From Mariaggregatimicrobium sp964498785 (lineage in GTDB: Bacteria; Zhuqueibacterota; Zhuqueibacteria; Thermofontimicrobiales; Thiofontviventaceae): DNA of 47,308 nucleotides. The stretch lies in contig CAZCJL010000053.1 in the NCBI GenBank assembly GCA_964498785.1, forward strand, positions 1-47,308, in the 5' to 3' direction. Numbering within the stretch: the first letter of the stretch is position 1; each line of letters begins with the position of its first letter. The position numbers and the translations under genes are program-made. This document shows, one piece after another, positions 32,881 to 41,859 of the stretch. Below the pieces are notes generated by a model. That model was not told where the DNA came from. It saw only the letters and a program-made list of their open reading frames with translations, and made no database searches.

Positions 32881-33225
32881 TCAGGCAAATTTCTTTTTTG
32901 CCTCTTCATCCGTATCTAAAATATCGTAAAGAGTAGGAAAGCCTAACAAATCAAATACACGATAAATCTTGGGGTTCATATTTGATAATTTTATATCACC
33001 CTTTTTTTCGCGTATTGTTTCAATAAATCCCATAAACACCCCCAGTCCGGCGCTACTAATATAGGAGAGCTCATTGAAATTAACAACAATCTTATACTTT
33101 TCCTCGTCAATCAGATTCTGCAATTCCTGTTCCAATTTTGGCGCGGTATGAGCATCCAAATATCCTTTTATGTAGAGGATCGAAATATCTCCGTCATCGG
33201 AACGGCCCACTTCAAACATTTCCAT
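32881..33225 (-). CDS. STAS-domain anti-anti-sigma factor (RsbV/SpoIIAA-like)
   Basis: A single 114-residue STAS domain. The core VVNFNELSYISSAGLGVFMG aligns with the SpoIIAA phosphorylation loop; Ser58 is the likely target of the kinase encoded next. The SpoIIE phosphatases of the operon would remove that phosphate, letting the STAS protein capture the kinase and free its client. AGGAGGAG sits just before the ATG at 33225. It is the only STAS protein in the operon, so it is the expected hub for all four phosphatases. Confidence 0.92.
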   Translation of the reverse strand: MEMFEVGRSDDGDISILYIKGYLDAHTAPKLEQELQNLIDEEKYKIVVNFNELSYISSAGLGVFMGFIETIREKKGDIKLSNMNPKIYRVFDLLGFPTLYDILDTDEEAKKKFA

Positions 33226-33288
33226 ATAAATCTCCTCCTAAGATTTGAGAAATTTGAAGAATGAAAATTCAATATTTCCTTCTGTATA

Positions 33289-35715
33289 TTAAATTACTTT
33301 GATTGCAACCATGGTCATGTCGTCATGTTGCGGAAAACCCTTTGTAAAATGTTTAATATCAATCAATATTAAAGCGACTACCTGCGATGCGGGGAGATGA
33401 TGATTTTCCCGGATAATCTTCAATAAACGGTCTTCACCGTATTCTTCCTGCCGCCTGTTCATTGCTTCTGTAAAACCATCCGTATAAAATATAAGTAAAT
33501 CATTTACATTCAATTCAAGTGTTTCCTCTGCTAATGTTCTGTCAAACACAGTGCCAGATTCCAGCCCCAATCCGATTCCTTCTGGTTGTAACAGCATATA
33601 ATTTTGTTGATTTTCCTTATAGAAAATAGCCGGATTATGACCTGCTCGTGAAAACGTGAGTGTCCGGCTGCCGGCGTCTAAAATCGCATAAAACATGCTT
33701 ACAAATGAATCTCGCTCAATGGATTGATACATCAGTTTATTTACTTTAGATAACACTTTTTTCGGAGAAATATTTTCCTCGGCATACGATTGTAAAATTC
33801 CTTTTGTCAGTGTCATATAAATTGCCGCAGGAATACCTTTTCCGGATACATCGCCGATAGCAATTCCGATTTTGTTTTGTTCGAGACGAACAAAATCATA
33901 ATAATCACCACCAACTTCTTGCGCTGGAATGCAGAGACTGTGTATTTCAAAACCCGGAATAATCGGATTCTTTTTGGGTAACAAACTTAATTGTACTTTG
34001 CGGGCAATTTCAAGTTCCTTGCTCATTCGGGCGCGTTCACTGATTCGGCGGATATGAGGCGGTAATTCATTGCCGCGATAGGTAAAATATTGTCTGCGAA
34101 TAAAACCGACAATGGCGATAATTAACGGAGCACACATAAAAATTGTGATAATTACGGCATAACACCTATATATCGAATGATCGAGATAATAAAGCGATAT
34201 TCCGTTGAGTATCAACAATGACATTGCTGTGGACATAATCGTGGTTAAAAGATCATAGCGGACATATAAGGCGCCCAGGATCAATCCCAACCCGAGGATC
34301 TGGAAAAAATTTAGCGATATTGGTTCAATTGAAACCATCGGTTCCTGGAGTGTTAATACAAGCGCAGCTAATAAAATTGAAACTGGCACTGATTTTGTTA
34401 CTTGCCGGAAATAGCTGATAAAAAACTGGCGATATACTATTTCCTGGCTAAAGGCAATTAGCAGCGCTCCAACGATCGGAGTGAGAAACGGAAACGGTCT
34501 GTCAATATAGGAAAGCGCAAATGAAGCGGTTGACCACCCGTTAATATAGGTCAACCCGATGTATGAGAATAAAACAATATAGCCCACCACAATAAAAGAA
34601 GCAAAATATCCGTTTATCACACTACGAGCAGTATTGAGTGTGAAAATTTTTCTTTTCAAAATGCCATCTATTGCGGACATTTTATCAGGCCAGAATTCTC
34701 TGGCATAAGACTCTCCTGCTGACCAGCCTGTAAATACTGTCAGTGCCCGGAACAAGTCTACAAAAATGATGAAAATAATAAACAGAAACCACATCACATG
34801 AGATCGCCGCATTGCACCGATGTGTGTATATTGGCTCCAGAGTTTTATATTTAAAGTTGTGAATAAAATCCCCAATACAATGATCAACAAAAAGAAATAG
34901 AATCCATGACGAACGCCGATTTCTCCCTGATGATACTTTCTCAGAAAAGCCACGGAAATGAAGATCAATATCAAAAAGGAAATCAGATAGGTAATCACAT
35001 TGAGGAAGCTTCGTTGAGTATCGTATTCGTTATAACTTTCAAGCTCAGACTGGGGTATTTCAATATTTCTGTTGTACCCGCTGACCCGATCACCGGTCAC
35101 CGACATATTAATTTTAATTTTGGCATCGAGAAATTTAGGATCACGGCCTTCCCAAATAAAATAATGATCCTTGCGGCTCCTGAAGTTTTTACTGCTGGAT
35201 TTTTCCAACACGTAATCAGTGGTATCCAGACCGATCTTGTTGACTAAAAAGTTCTGACATCGTTCGAACGCCTCTTCAAGCTCGATGCTGGCGCCAGATG
35301 TTGTATCCGGTACCCAGTGATTAAAACCTAAAATATTTCCATCCATTGACAGGAAAACTTCAAAACCTTCGCGGGGAATATTTCGTTCGATATCCTGATA
35401 ATACTGCACGAACCAATAATTAATTTGTTCTGGTTCTTCTTTAATTAGTTTGTTCGCATCTTCAATCCCTAATGTTGTTTGCAAATAGCGGATCACCCGT
35501 TCGTTCTGCCGGAAAATAATCGTCTTTTTAAATTTTGACGCATCTAATTGCTGTGATTTAAAAAAATCATCCGCTTTTTGAGAAATCTCTGAACGACTCC
35601 ATGTAACATCAATAGAATCTAATGAAAAAACGGTGGGATAATAAATTTTATAAAGTATAATCCCGCATAGTGCCAGCAATAGCAGCAGCCAATTTTTTTT
35701 TATATACTGAATCAA
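33289..35715 (-). CDS. Multi-pass membrane SpoIIE phosphatase with degenerate CPBP-like domain
   Basis: 808 residues. One N-terminal membrane helix (WLLLLLALCGIILYKIYY), an outside domain (about 30-230) rich in aromatic and charged residues and perhaps PepSY-like, then about ten membrane segments. Near residue 423 the phrase SQEIVYRQFFISYF looks like motif 1 of CPBP (CAAX-like) proteases, EExxxR, but the later His motifs are not seen. A coiled linker (KELEIARKVQLSLLPKK) precedes the phosphatase domain from about 600: VGGDYYDF, IGDVSGKGIPAAI, RAGHNPAIF, FYTDGFTEAM. The start is a TTG at 35715 with AAAGG upstream. It is a tandem paralogue of the next gene, and likely passes an envelope signal to the STAS protein. 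Confidence 0.85.
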   Translation of the reverse strand: MIQYIKKNWLLLLLALCGIILYKIYYPTVFSLDSIDVTWSRSEISQKADDFFKSQQLDASKFKKTIIFRQNERVIRYLQTTLGIEDANKLIKEEPEQINYWFVQYYQDIERNIPREGFEVFLSMDGNILGFNHWVPDTTSGASIELEEAFERCQNFLVNKIGLDTTDYVLEKSSSKNFRSRKDHYFIWEGRDPKFLDAKIKINMSVTGDRVSGYNRNIEIPQSELESYNEYDTQRSFLNVITYLISFLILIFISVAFLRKYHQGEIGVRHGFYFFLLIIVLGILFTTLNIKLWSQYTHIGAMRRSHVMWFLFIIFIIFVDLFRALTVFTGWSAGESYAREFWPDKMSAIDGILKRKIFTLNTARSVINGYFASFIVVGYIVLFSYIGLTYINGWSTASFALSYIDRPFPFLTPIVGALLIAFSQEIVYRQFFISYFRQVTKSVPVSILLAALVLTLQEPMVSIEPISLNFFQILGLGLILGALYVRYDLLTTIMSTAMSLLILNGISLYYLDHSIYRCYAVIITIFMCAPLIIAIVGFIRRQYFTYRGNELPPHIRRISERARMSKELEIARKVQLSLLPKKNPIIPGFEIHSLCIPAQEVGGDYYDFVRLEQNKIGIAIGDVSGKGIPAAIYMTLTKGILQSYAEENISPKKVLSKVNKLMYQSIERDSFVSMFYAILDAGSRTLTFSRAGHNPAIFYKENQQNYMLLQPEGIGLGLESGTVFDRTLAEETLELNVNDLLIFYTDGFTEAMNRRQEEYGEDRLLKIIRENHHLPASQVVALILIDIKHFTKGFPQHDDMTMVAIKVI

Positions 35716-35799
35716 AGAGAGTTACCTTTGCTTATAATTAAAATATTTATCAATATAATTAATTGTTATCATTATGTCAATAAAAAAGTGTTCTTTGCG

Positions 35800-38232
35800 T
35801 TAAAGGATTTTTACAATGATCATTGTCATGTCATCGTGCTGTGCAGTATTACCGACGAATTCACTAATTTTTTGTTGGATAACGTCAATCATTTCTCTCG
35901 CCGATACATGCGAATTTGCTTTCACAATGTTTTCCAGTCGGTCTTCGCCAAATTCAATCTTGTTATCATTCATCGCTTCGGAAATGCCGTCTGTATATAA
36001 AACAAACATATCATTTTTAGAAATATTTATCTGCATCTGCTCGATAAATCGGCTAAAAACAATGCCTTTTTCCAGCCCTAATGCGATCCCGTTCGGACAT
36101 AGCTGTTCAATTTTTTTCTTCTGATCAGAACGAATAATAACCGGATTATGGCCGGCTCTGGCAAATGCAAAAGTATGATCCTTTAAATCGAACACCCCAT
36201 AAATCATACTGATGAAATTCCCGCGGCTAACATTTTCGTAAAACAGCTCGTTCATTTTTATCAATACTTCTTTGGGAGAATAGGATTCCTTGACCTGGGC
36301 CTTAAGAAATCCTTTAGTTAAAGTCATGTGGAACGCAGCCGGAATCCCTTTCCCGGACACATCTCCGATAACCACACCGAATTTGTCATCCCCGAGGTTA
36401 ATAAAATCGTAATAATCACCACCAACCTCATTCGCCGGGATGCACAATGTCGCGATTTCGAAACCCGGATAGTGTGGCACCTCGTTCGGCAGAAAACTCA
36501 ACTGCACTTTCCGTGCAATTTCCAGCTCCTTTTTGATGCGCTCCCGTTCCTTCATCCGGTAAATATATGGCGGAACAAACTGTTTTAACTGATTCGGATC
36601 GAGCTTTCTATTCCATGCTAAAATGGCAAAACCAATCAGTACAGCAAGAACGGCAAAAGTGATTATTCCGTTCCATGCAATAAACGTATTTCCCAAAAAT
36701 AACATCGGATATGCTAATATCGTCAATTTCATAACGATACTGCCGATCAGAATTGTCAAAAAATCAAACTGGATAAAAAACCAGGCAAACAACAAACCAA
36801 TCAGGAAATTCTTCAATATATTCAGATAAACAGGTAAAAAAACCATTTCACTTTCGCCAATGAAACTGAACGTCCAGACGAATGCACTGATAATAACAAT
36901 GATAACATTTCGGTTTATCTTGTTTTTGAGAAATGAAATTGTAAACAGTCTGAAAATCGATTCTCCGAAAATGGACGATGTGATCACTGTAAAAAAAGCG
37001 AATAGTGCCGGAGCGATAAGCACGAAAGGAGTAATATTTGTGTCTTTTACATAAAAATAGACATCAAAGAAGTGCGCGCCTATTTTAATTAAAAGTGTCA
37101 TCAATCCTAATCCGATGAAGCCGAGAGATGTTCCCCGGATCATGGCACGGCTCACCAGTGATGTGCGGAGGTTCAACCTATTTAGTGCATCGAAAGATAA
37201 TAATTTTTCAGGCCATGCGTCCCGCGTTACTGATTCGCTAACTCCGAATATCGCCAGCAGAGAAAAACCAATAAATACCGGTGCAACTAAAATTGGAATT
37301 AAAATCTCCCAAAATGTCTGTTGAAAAGAGCTAATAATAATACTATAGACGGTCGCCAACGAAACAATGATACTGATCGCAATACCATTCTTTAAGCTAA
37401 CTTCGTCCCGCCGTAATTTTTGAATGAGAATTACAATGAATAACACAAAATAAATCATAAACACGAGGACACTGGGAATTTCGACAAAATTTGTATTATC
37501 AGAGTCCCGAATGAATTCCTCTGGCGGATTAAAGTGCTTGCGATATTCTGTTAGATTTGACCCGGCCATTTTAATTTCAATCTCAACAGCTTCGCCATAA
37601 AAATCATGATCTCTTTTGTAAATTATGGTATGGATCGAATCGCCGGTATGTTTGTAAAAAGTATAATTTCGACTGGAATCCCCTTCCATATTCTCAAGGA
37701 TCAATTCTGATTGTTGAATTGCCTCGCTTTTACCAATGGAATCTGTTTTAATGTCATCTTCAAAAAGAGCTTCAAGGGAAATGATTTTGCCGCTTGTAGT
37801 CAGGGATGTATTCAATTGTACAGAAGCATTTTCACTGTCAGCCTGGTTTAGACGGATCGTAATATTCTCTTCCTCATCCTCGGATTTGATTCGATCCAAA
37901 AGATTTTCCGGTTTTTCCCAACGTACTTCCCAGTAATAAACCGGAATGTGTTCCCGCATCAGTTCATTTGCCTTCCCGCTGCCAAATCGTTTTCCAAGAT
38001 ATTTCAATTGTTGCCGGTCTTGCCGAAATTGAATGGTGCGGTCAAATCCGGACACATTAAAACCAAGTTTTTCAATCTTTTGGATTGCAATTACCTCAAT
38101 CTCTTTTGACGATTTTTTCAAATAAAGCCCTGCACGGGGGTACGTTTGCTGATAGAATAATATGTATAATAAAATCCCTATAATTGCTAAAAACAGAATG
38201 ACTTTGTCATGCCCGGAAAATCGATTTTTCAT
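35800..38232 (-). CDS. Paralogous multi-pass membrane SpoIIE phosphatase
   Basis: 810 residues with the same plan as the 33289-35715 product: N-terminal helix, outer domain of about 200 residues, about ten membrane segments, linker KELEIARKVQLSFLP, then the phosphatase domain (VGGDYYDF, IGDVSGKGIPAAF, RAGHNPVII, YTDGISEAM). The CPBP-like motif is more degenerate (FGESIFRLFTISF). The two copies have diverged strongly outside the phosphatase part, so the duplication is old and they may sense different signals. GAGGGATC precedes the ATG at 38232. First gene of the operon; the 330 bases upstream (38233-38562) hold no gene and should contain its promoter. Confidence 0.85.
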   Translation of the reverse strand: MKNRFSGHDKVILFLAIIGILLYILFYQQTYPRAGLYLKKSSKEIEVIAIQKIEKLGFNVSGFDRTIQFRQDRQQLKYLGKRFGSGKANELMREHIPVYYWEVRWEKPENLLDRIKSEDEEENITIRLNQADSENASVQLNTSLTTSGKIISLEALFEDDIKTDSIGKSEAIQQSELILENMEGDSSRNYTFYKHTGDSIHTIIYKRDHDFYGEAVEIEIKMAGSNLTEYRKHFNPPEEFIRDSDNTNFVEIPSVLVFMIYFVLFIVILIQKLRRDEVSLKNGIAISIIVSLATVYSIIISSFQQTFWEILIPILVAPVFIGFSLLAIFGVSESVTRDAWPEKLLSFDALNRLNLRTSLVSRAMIRGTSLGFIGLGLMTLLIKIGAHFFDVYFYVKDTNITPFVLIAPALFAFFTVITSSIFGESIFRLFTISFLKNKINRNVIIVIISAFVWTFSFIGESEMVFLPVYLNILKNFLIGLLFAWFFIQFDFLTILIGSIVMKLTILAYPMLFLGNTFIAWNGIITFAVLAVLIGFAILAWNRKLDPNQLKQFVPPYIYRMKERERIKKELEIARKVQLSFLPNEVPHYPGFEIATLCIPANEVGGDYYDFINLGDDKFGVVIGDVSGKGIPAAFHMTLTKGFLKAQVKESYSPKEVLIKMNELFYENVSRGNFISMIYGVFDLKDHTFAFARAGHNPVIIRSDQKKKIEQLCPNGIALGLEKGIVFSRFIEQMQINISKNDMFVLYTDGISEAMNDNKIEFGEDRLENIVKANSHVSAREMIDVIQQKISEFVGNTAQHDDMTMIIVKIL

Positions 38233-38562
38233 ATAGATCCCTCGTGTTCACAATAAAATTATTCCATAAAGATGTTTATTTCCTCTTACGTGTAATTGGA
38301 AAGTTTGTTTAATCAATGGACTAATTAAAAGTTAGAGTCATCAGGACATAAGGAACTCCGATTTAAAGAATAGTTCGGATCTGAAAATATTTGAGCAGCT
38401 CGTTCAAAACTTACATTATGCTTTTGTTTGTTCATGAATGGTTTGCTGAGATTCCATTAAAAATTATATTTCACTTTTAAGCTTTTCATTTTTATCCGCT
38501 ATTAATAGGAATACTTAACACTGCCCTGATATAAGACTAATTTAGTGTCATCATGCAGCCGA

Positions 38563-39840
38563 TCAGTTCCAAAGGTATTCAATTGCCAGACCATACGGAT
38601 AGTAATACCCGCCTGTCTCGCCGATGATTTTGGCTTCGGCGGACAGGCGCACGATTTTACCAGCGCCACTATCGGCGACAATACAGCCATTGTCAGAAAA
38701 ATTCACAATCAGATTTAGCGGGATGGTAAATCCTGTTATTTCCGCAATGAGGACGCCCTGCGCATCAAATTTTAATATTTTCGCACTGGCTGATTGACTG
38801 CCACGATCAATCACCCAGATATCACCTGTTTTTGTGTTAACGGCCAATTTTAGTGCATTTGTAAACGGAAATATAATTTCATCGAGATAATCTCCCTCAA
38901 AACTTAGTTGCACCACCCGGCTGCTATCCGCAACCCAGACCGTAAGATCGTGCTCGTTATACACGATATCAGCCGGATTATTAAACTTTTCCTGGAGCAC
39001 TTTAATGAACTGTCCACTGGCGTCAATGCGGTAAACCCGCTTGCTGCCGGAATCGGCTACCCAGCAATCGCCATCAACTTCGGATACGGAAATCGAAGTC
39101 GGATTGATAATAAAACCATCTTCGATTTCCTGCATCGAGTCGATCATGACTGGCGAGATGCGGATAATCGTTCCCTTCTTGTTCGCTCCCCATAACACAT
39201 CTCGTTGATAATCGAATTCGATATCTACCGGATCGGGATATCCCTTGCTTGATACATATCGATTTACTTCTGAATCATGGACACGATAAATGTTTCCATA
39301 AAATAAATCAGAGTACCAGTACGAGTCTCTTCGACCGCTCAATTCAATATCCCACGGGAACCCCATCACTGATGAATTGCGTATTGTGTGAATACCATCA
39401 TCCGAAATTTTAATGATTCGCTGGTTATCCGCATCCGTTGCCCAGATTATTGTTGGTCCCGGAACAATGCTCACGCTATCTGAGGGTGGGCTCTCAAAGT
39501 CTTCACCAATTACTGTAATCTGATAGGTATGTCGTATCTCAAACTCAACATCATAATCAATAAATTCCCAGGATTCAGGCTCAAGTTGCGCGATTTGTGT
39601 GAAAATAGTGTCTGCCGACGTCTTTCTGTAAATGTTGTAACCCACCAGATTATTGACACGGACGACATTCCAGTTTAAATATATCCGATCAAACTCCGAA
39701 TAAATCCGCACGCCTACTGGGCGGCCCCGTGTTTCGGGATTTTCAGGATCCAATGGATTTGATCGCTCGCGATCAGAACATTTTACAAAAGATAGTCCGA
39801 CGAGAACCAACAATAACATTTTTACAAATAATTGTTTCAT
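38563..39840 (-). CDS. Lipoprotein with Fn3 and NHL-like beta-propeller
   Basis: 425 residues. The lipoprotein signal (LLLVLVGLSFVKC) places it in the envelope, followed by RSNPLDPENPET, a phrase common after lipid anchors in Calditrichota-like proteins. Residues about 40-125 are a fibronectin type III domain (RIYLNWNVVRVNNLVGYNIY). Residues 130-425 are a propeller of about six NHL/SMP-30-like blades (IIWATDADNQRIIKI, DCWVADSGSKRVYRI, TVWVADSSRVVQL, DIWVIDRGSQSASAKILK split). The propeller probably binds a protein or glycan, with no enzymatic residues evident. There is no Shine-Dalgarno before the ATG at 39840. It follows the BNR protein gene at 41646 after 219 bases. Confidence 0.78.
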   Translation of the reverse strand: MKQLFVKMLLLVLVGLSFVKCSDRERSNPLDPENPETRGRPVGVRIYSEFDRIYLNWNVVRVNNLVGYNIYRKTSADTIFTQIAQLEPESWEFIDYDVEFEIRHTYQITVIGEDFESPPSDSVSIVPGPTIIWATDADNQRIIKISDDGIHTIRNSSVMGFPWDIELSGRRDSYWYSDLFYGNIYRVHDSEVNRYVSSKGYPDPVDIEFDYQRDVLWGANKKGTIIRISPVMIDSMQEIEDGFIINPTSISVSEVDGDCWVADSGSKRVYRIDASGQFIKVLQEKFNNPADIVYNEHDLTVWVADSSRVVQLSFEGDYLDEIIFPFTNALKLAVNTKTGDIWVIDRGSQSASAKILKFDAQGVLIAEITGFTIPLNLIVNFSDNGCIVADSGAGKIVRLSAEAKIIGETGGYYYPYGLAIEYLWN

Positions 39841-40012
39841 GACTAATGAAATATATTAACCCATGTTATGATCATCTTAAAAATTATTGCGTAGCTATTA
39901 CACCTTTGCTGCACTCCTCCTATTATTTCGCCTTGTTTCTGTGTCTCCGATTCCCTCCTGGTGTTCTGAAAACCGACGACTACTGGCGCAGTTCATAAAT
40001 GCACCTGATGCG

Positions 40013-40050
40013 CACAGGGGAACTGCCCTCCTGTGTCCCGGTTTCCCGGG
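40013..40050 (-). terminator. Possible hairpins after the BNR protein gene
   Basis: Just downstream of the stop at 40060 on the minus strand are two adjacent stems: CCCGG/CCGGG (40037-40050) and CACAGG/CCTGTG (40013-40035). No T tract follows, so a role as 3'-end structure or repeat is uncertain. The rest of 39841-40059 shows no gene. Confidence 0.35.
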
Positions 40051-40059
40051 CTTATTTCA

Positions 40060-41646
40060 CTACATCAACATGATCATTTTTTTAGAAATCTTACTGCTTG
40101 TGGTTTTCATTCTATAAAAATAGACGCCACCGGGTAAAGAGCGTTGTTGCAAATCTACTCCGTGCCAGGTTAATGAATATTTTCCGGGTTGATATTGTTT
40201 ATTTACAAGTTGACAAACGAACTCTCCCACGATATTGTAAATATTGATTTGGATATTGGATTGTTTTTTGACCAGAAATGTGATCTCAGTCGATCCGTTA
40301 AATGGATTGGGATAATTTTGGAATAATTGAAAATCACGTACCATCGGCGTTTCATCGGTATAATTCACATCGAGTTTGGTATCTTCAACAATTGACATCC
40401 ACACGCTCAGTTCTCTTTGATCGAGCCTCATCCAGATCGGGTAAATCATCCCATCGTTGGCTGCAATATTGATGTAATCGCCGAAAAAAACATCATCCAC
40501 AGGCGTGAAGGATGATTTGCTGATTTTAAAATTATAGAATGTATCTCCTCCATCAGCGGATCGGGCCAGATAGACATCGGTATCCACGCCCTCTGTATTT
40601 CTGCGATCATAAAAAACAATGTAAATATAACCGGTTGTTTGATCAATGGCGATCCACGGGAAAAACTGGTGACGTCCGGTTTGATCATCATTGACCCGTT
40701 TGATTTGGCTCCAGCTTTTTCCGCCATCTTTAGATTTAATTAAGAAAACATCCGTATCATCTTCTCCGTTCCGCTGATCTGACCACAGAATGTAAATCGT
40801 GCCGCGATATGTGGAATTGCTGATATCACATGCAGTGACCGGCAGCCCGTTACTTCGAAAAATTCCCGGAATATCAAACGCCCAACCACCGGGAACATTG
40901 GTAACGTAAATATCTTTGCCAAATGTTTGTCCCCCGTCCAGCGATTTATCAAATACGATTCCGTAAGGTCCGGTCCAACTGATATAAATCTCGCCATTTG
41001 GTCCGACAGCCGGAACAGCGCCTTCCACGGTTTCGTCGCCGTCGATACAGTTTCCGCCTTTATTGCTGATTTTTATCGGTTCCATCCAACTATCCCCCTG
41101 ATCCGTTGAACGGGAAAACAGGATTCGCGTGCTATCGTTCGAATCGGAACTGCCATATTGATCAAATTCAGTCCATGCCATGTACAAATTATTTCGAAAT
41201 TCAGAAGTGGTTAAATCGACTGCCAGCCACTCTTTATCCTGATTTTTAAATGGCAAATAACCAATTCCCACACCATCGTTCCACTGCTTTCCTCCGTCAA
41301 CAGATTTTTGTACGACGATCCGGTCAATCCAATGGCCATGGGCAGGATTGGATAAATGGCCAAAGTAAAGATTTCCGTCCCCATCAAAAACCACGCACGG
41401 ATCACCCCACACTCCCAATGTAGATGTGAGTCGTCCCTCATTCCACGTCAGACCGCCATCTTCGGTATAGTAATAGTAATCGATATTTGCACCCGCAGCC
41501 AAATTTTTCGGATTCAGGGGATTAATGGAAATGGTGACTTCTTCGGGTTTTGGGCGGGTTGATTTATTAACCTGAATATTTTTAAATTGGGCAAACGCTG
41601 TTCCTGAAAGGATTGCGGAGATTAGCATCAGTTTTAAAAATCTCAT
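40060..41646 (-). CDS. Secreted BNR/sialidase-like protein with type IX-like sorting domain
   Basis: 528 residues with a signal peptide (MLISAILSGTAFA). Residues about 30-425 form a sialidase-fold propeller with repeated Asp-box/BNR phrases: YTEDGGLTWNEG, KSVDGGKQWNDG, RSTDQGDSWMEP, KSLDGGQTFGKD, KSKDGGKSWSQI, RSADGGDTFYNF. No arginine triad of true sialidases can be assigned with confidence, so a binding role is as likely as catalysis. The last 85 residues are the sorting domain (QNYPNPFNGSTEITF, INIYNIVGEFV, GGVYFYRMKTTSSKISKKMIML split). GGAGGTC precedes the ATG at 41646. Confidence 0.82.
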   Translation of the reverse strand: MRFLKLMLISAILSGTAFAQFKNIQVNKSTRPKPEEVTISINPLNPKNLAAGANIDYYYYTEDGGLTWNEGRLTSTLGVWGDPCVVFDGDGNLYFGHLSNPAHGHWIDRIVVQKSVDGGKQWNDGVGIGYLPFKNQDKEWLAVDLTTSEFRNNLYMAWTEFDQYGSSDSNDSTRILFSRSTDQGDSWMEPIKISNKGGNCIDGDETVEGAVPAVGPNGEIYISWTGPYGIVFDKSLDGGQTFGKDIYVTNVPGGWAFDIPGIFRSNGLPVTACDISNSTYRGTIYILWSDQRNGEDDTDVFLIKSKDGGKSWSQIKRVNDDQTGRHQFFPWIAIDQTTGYIYIVFYDRRNTEGVDTDVYLARSADGGDTFYNFKISKSSFTPVDDVFFGDYINIAANDGMIYPIWMRLDQRELSVWMSIVEDTKLDVNYTDETPMVRDFQLFQNYPNPFNGSTEITFLVKKQSNIQINIYNIVGEFVCQLVNKQYQPGKYSLTWHGVDLQQRSLPGGVYFYRMKTTSSKISKKMIMLM

Positions 41647-41771
41647 TAATCTGACCTCCGATTCTCAATTAAATGAAATTATCGTCTGATAGCCTCAAAT
41701 CAAATTTACATACTTTATGCTAATATAAACACAAAATAAATAAGAGTCAACCATCAAATTGGATTTAATCG

Positions 41772-41800
41772 TTGATTTTTAAGACCATATTTTGTATCTT
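41772..41800 (+). promoter_or_regulatory. Candidate metH promoter
   Basis: TTGATT (41772-41777), a 17-base spacer and TATCTT (41795-41800) lie 60 bases ahead of the metH start in the 210-base divergent gap. This is a weak consensus match. No cobalamin or SAM riboswitch core was recognised here. Confidence 0.25.
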
Positions 41801-41859
41801 GTGTACCAGGTTTTTTTTAACTATAAAATTTTGCAGACAAATAAAATAACGGGATAGTG

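Noticed and set aside
41647..41859. Cobalamin or SAM riboswitch upstream of metH
   Set aside because: The gap is AT-rich and lacks a recognisable B12-box or S-box core.
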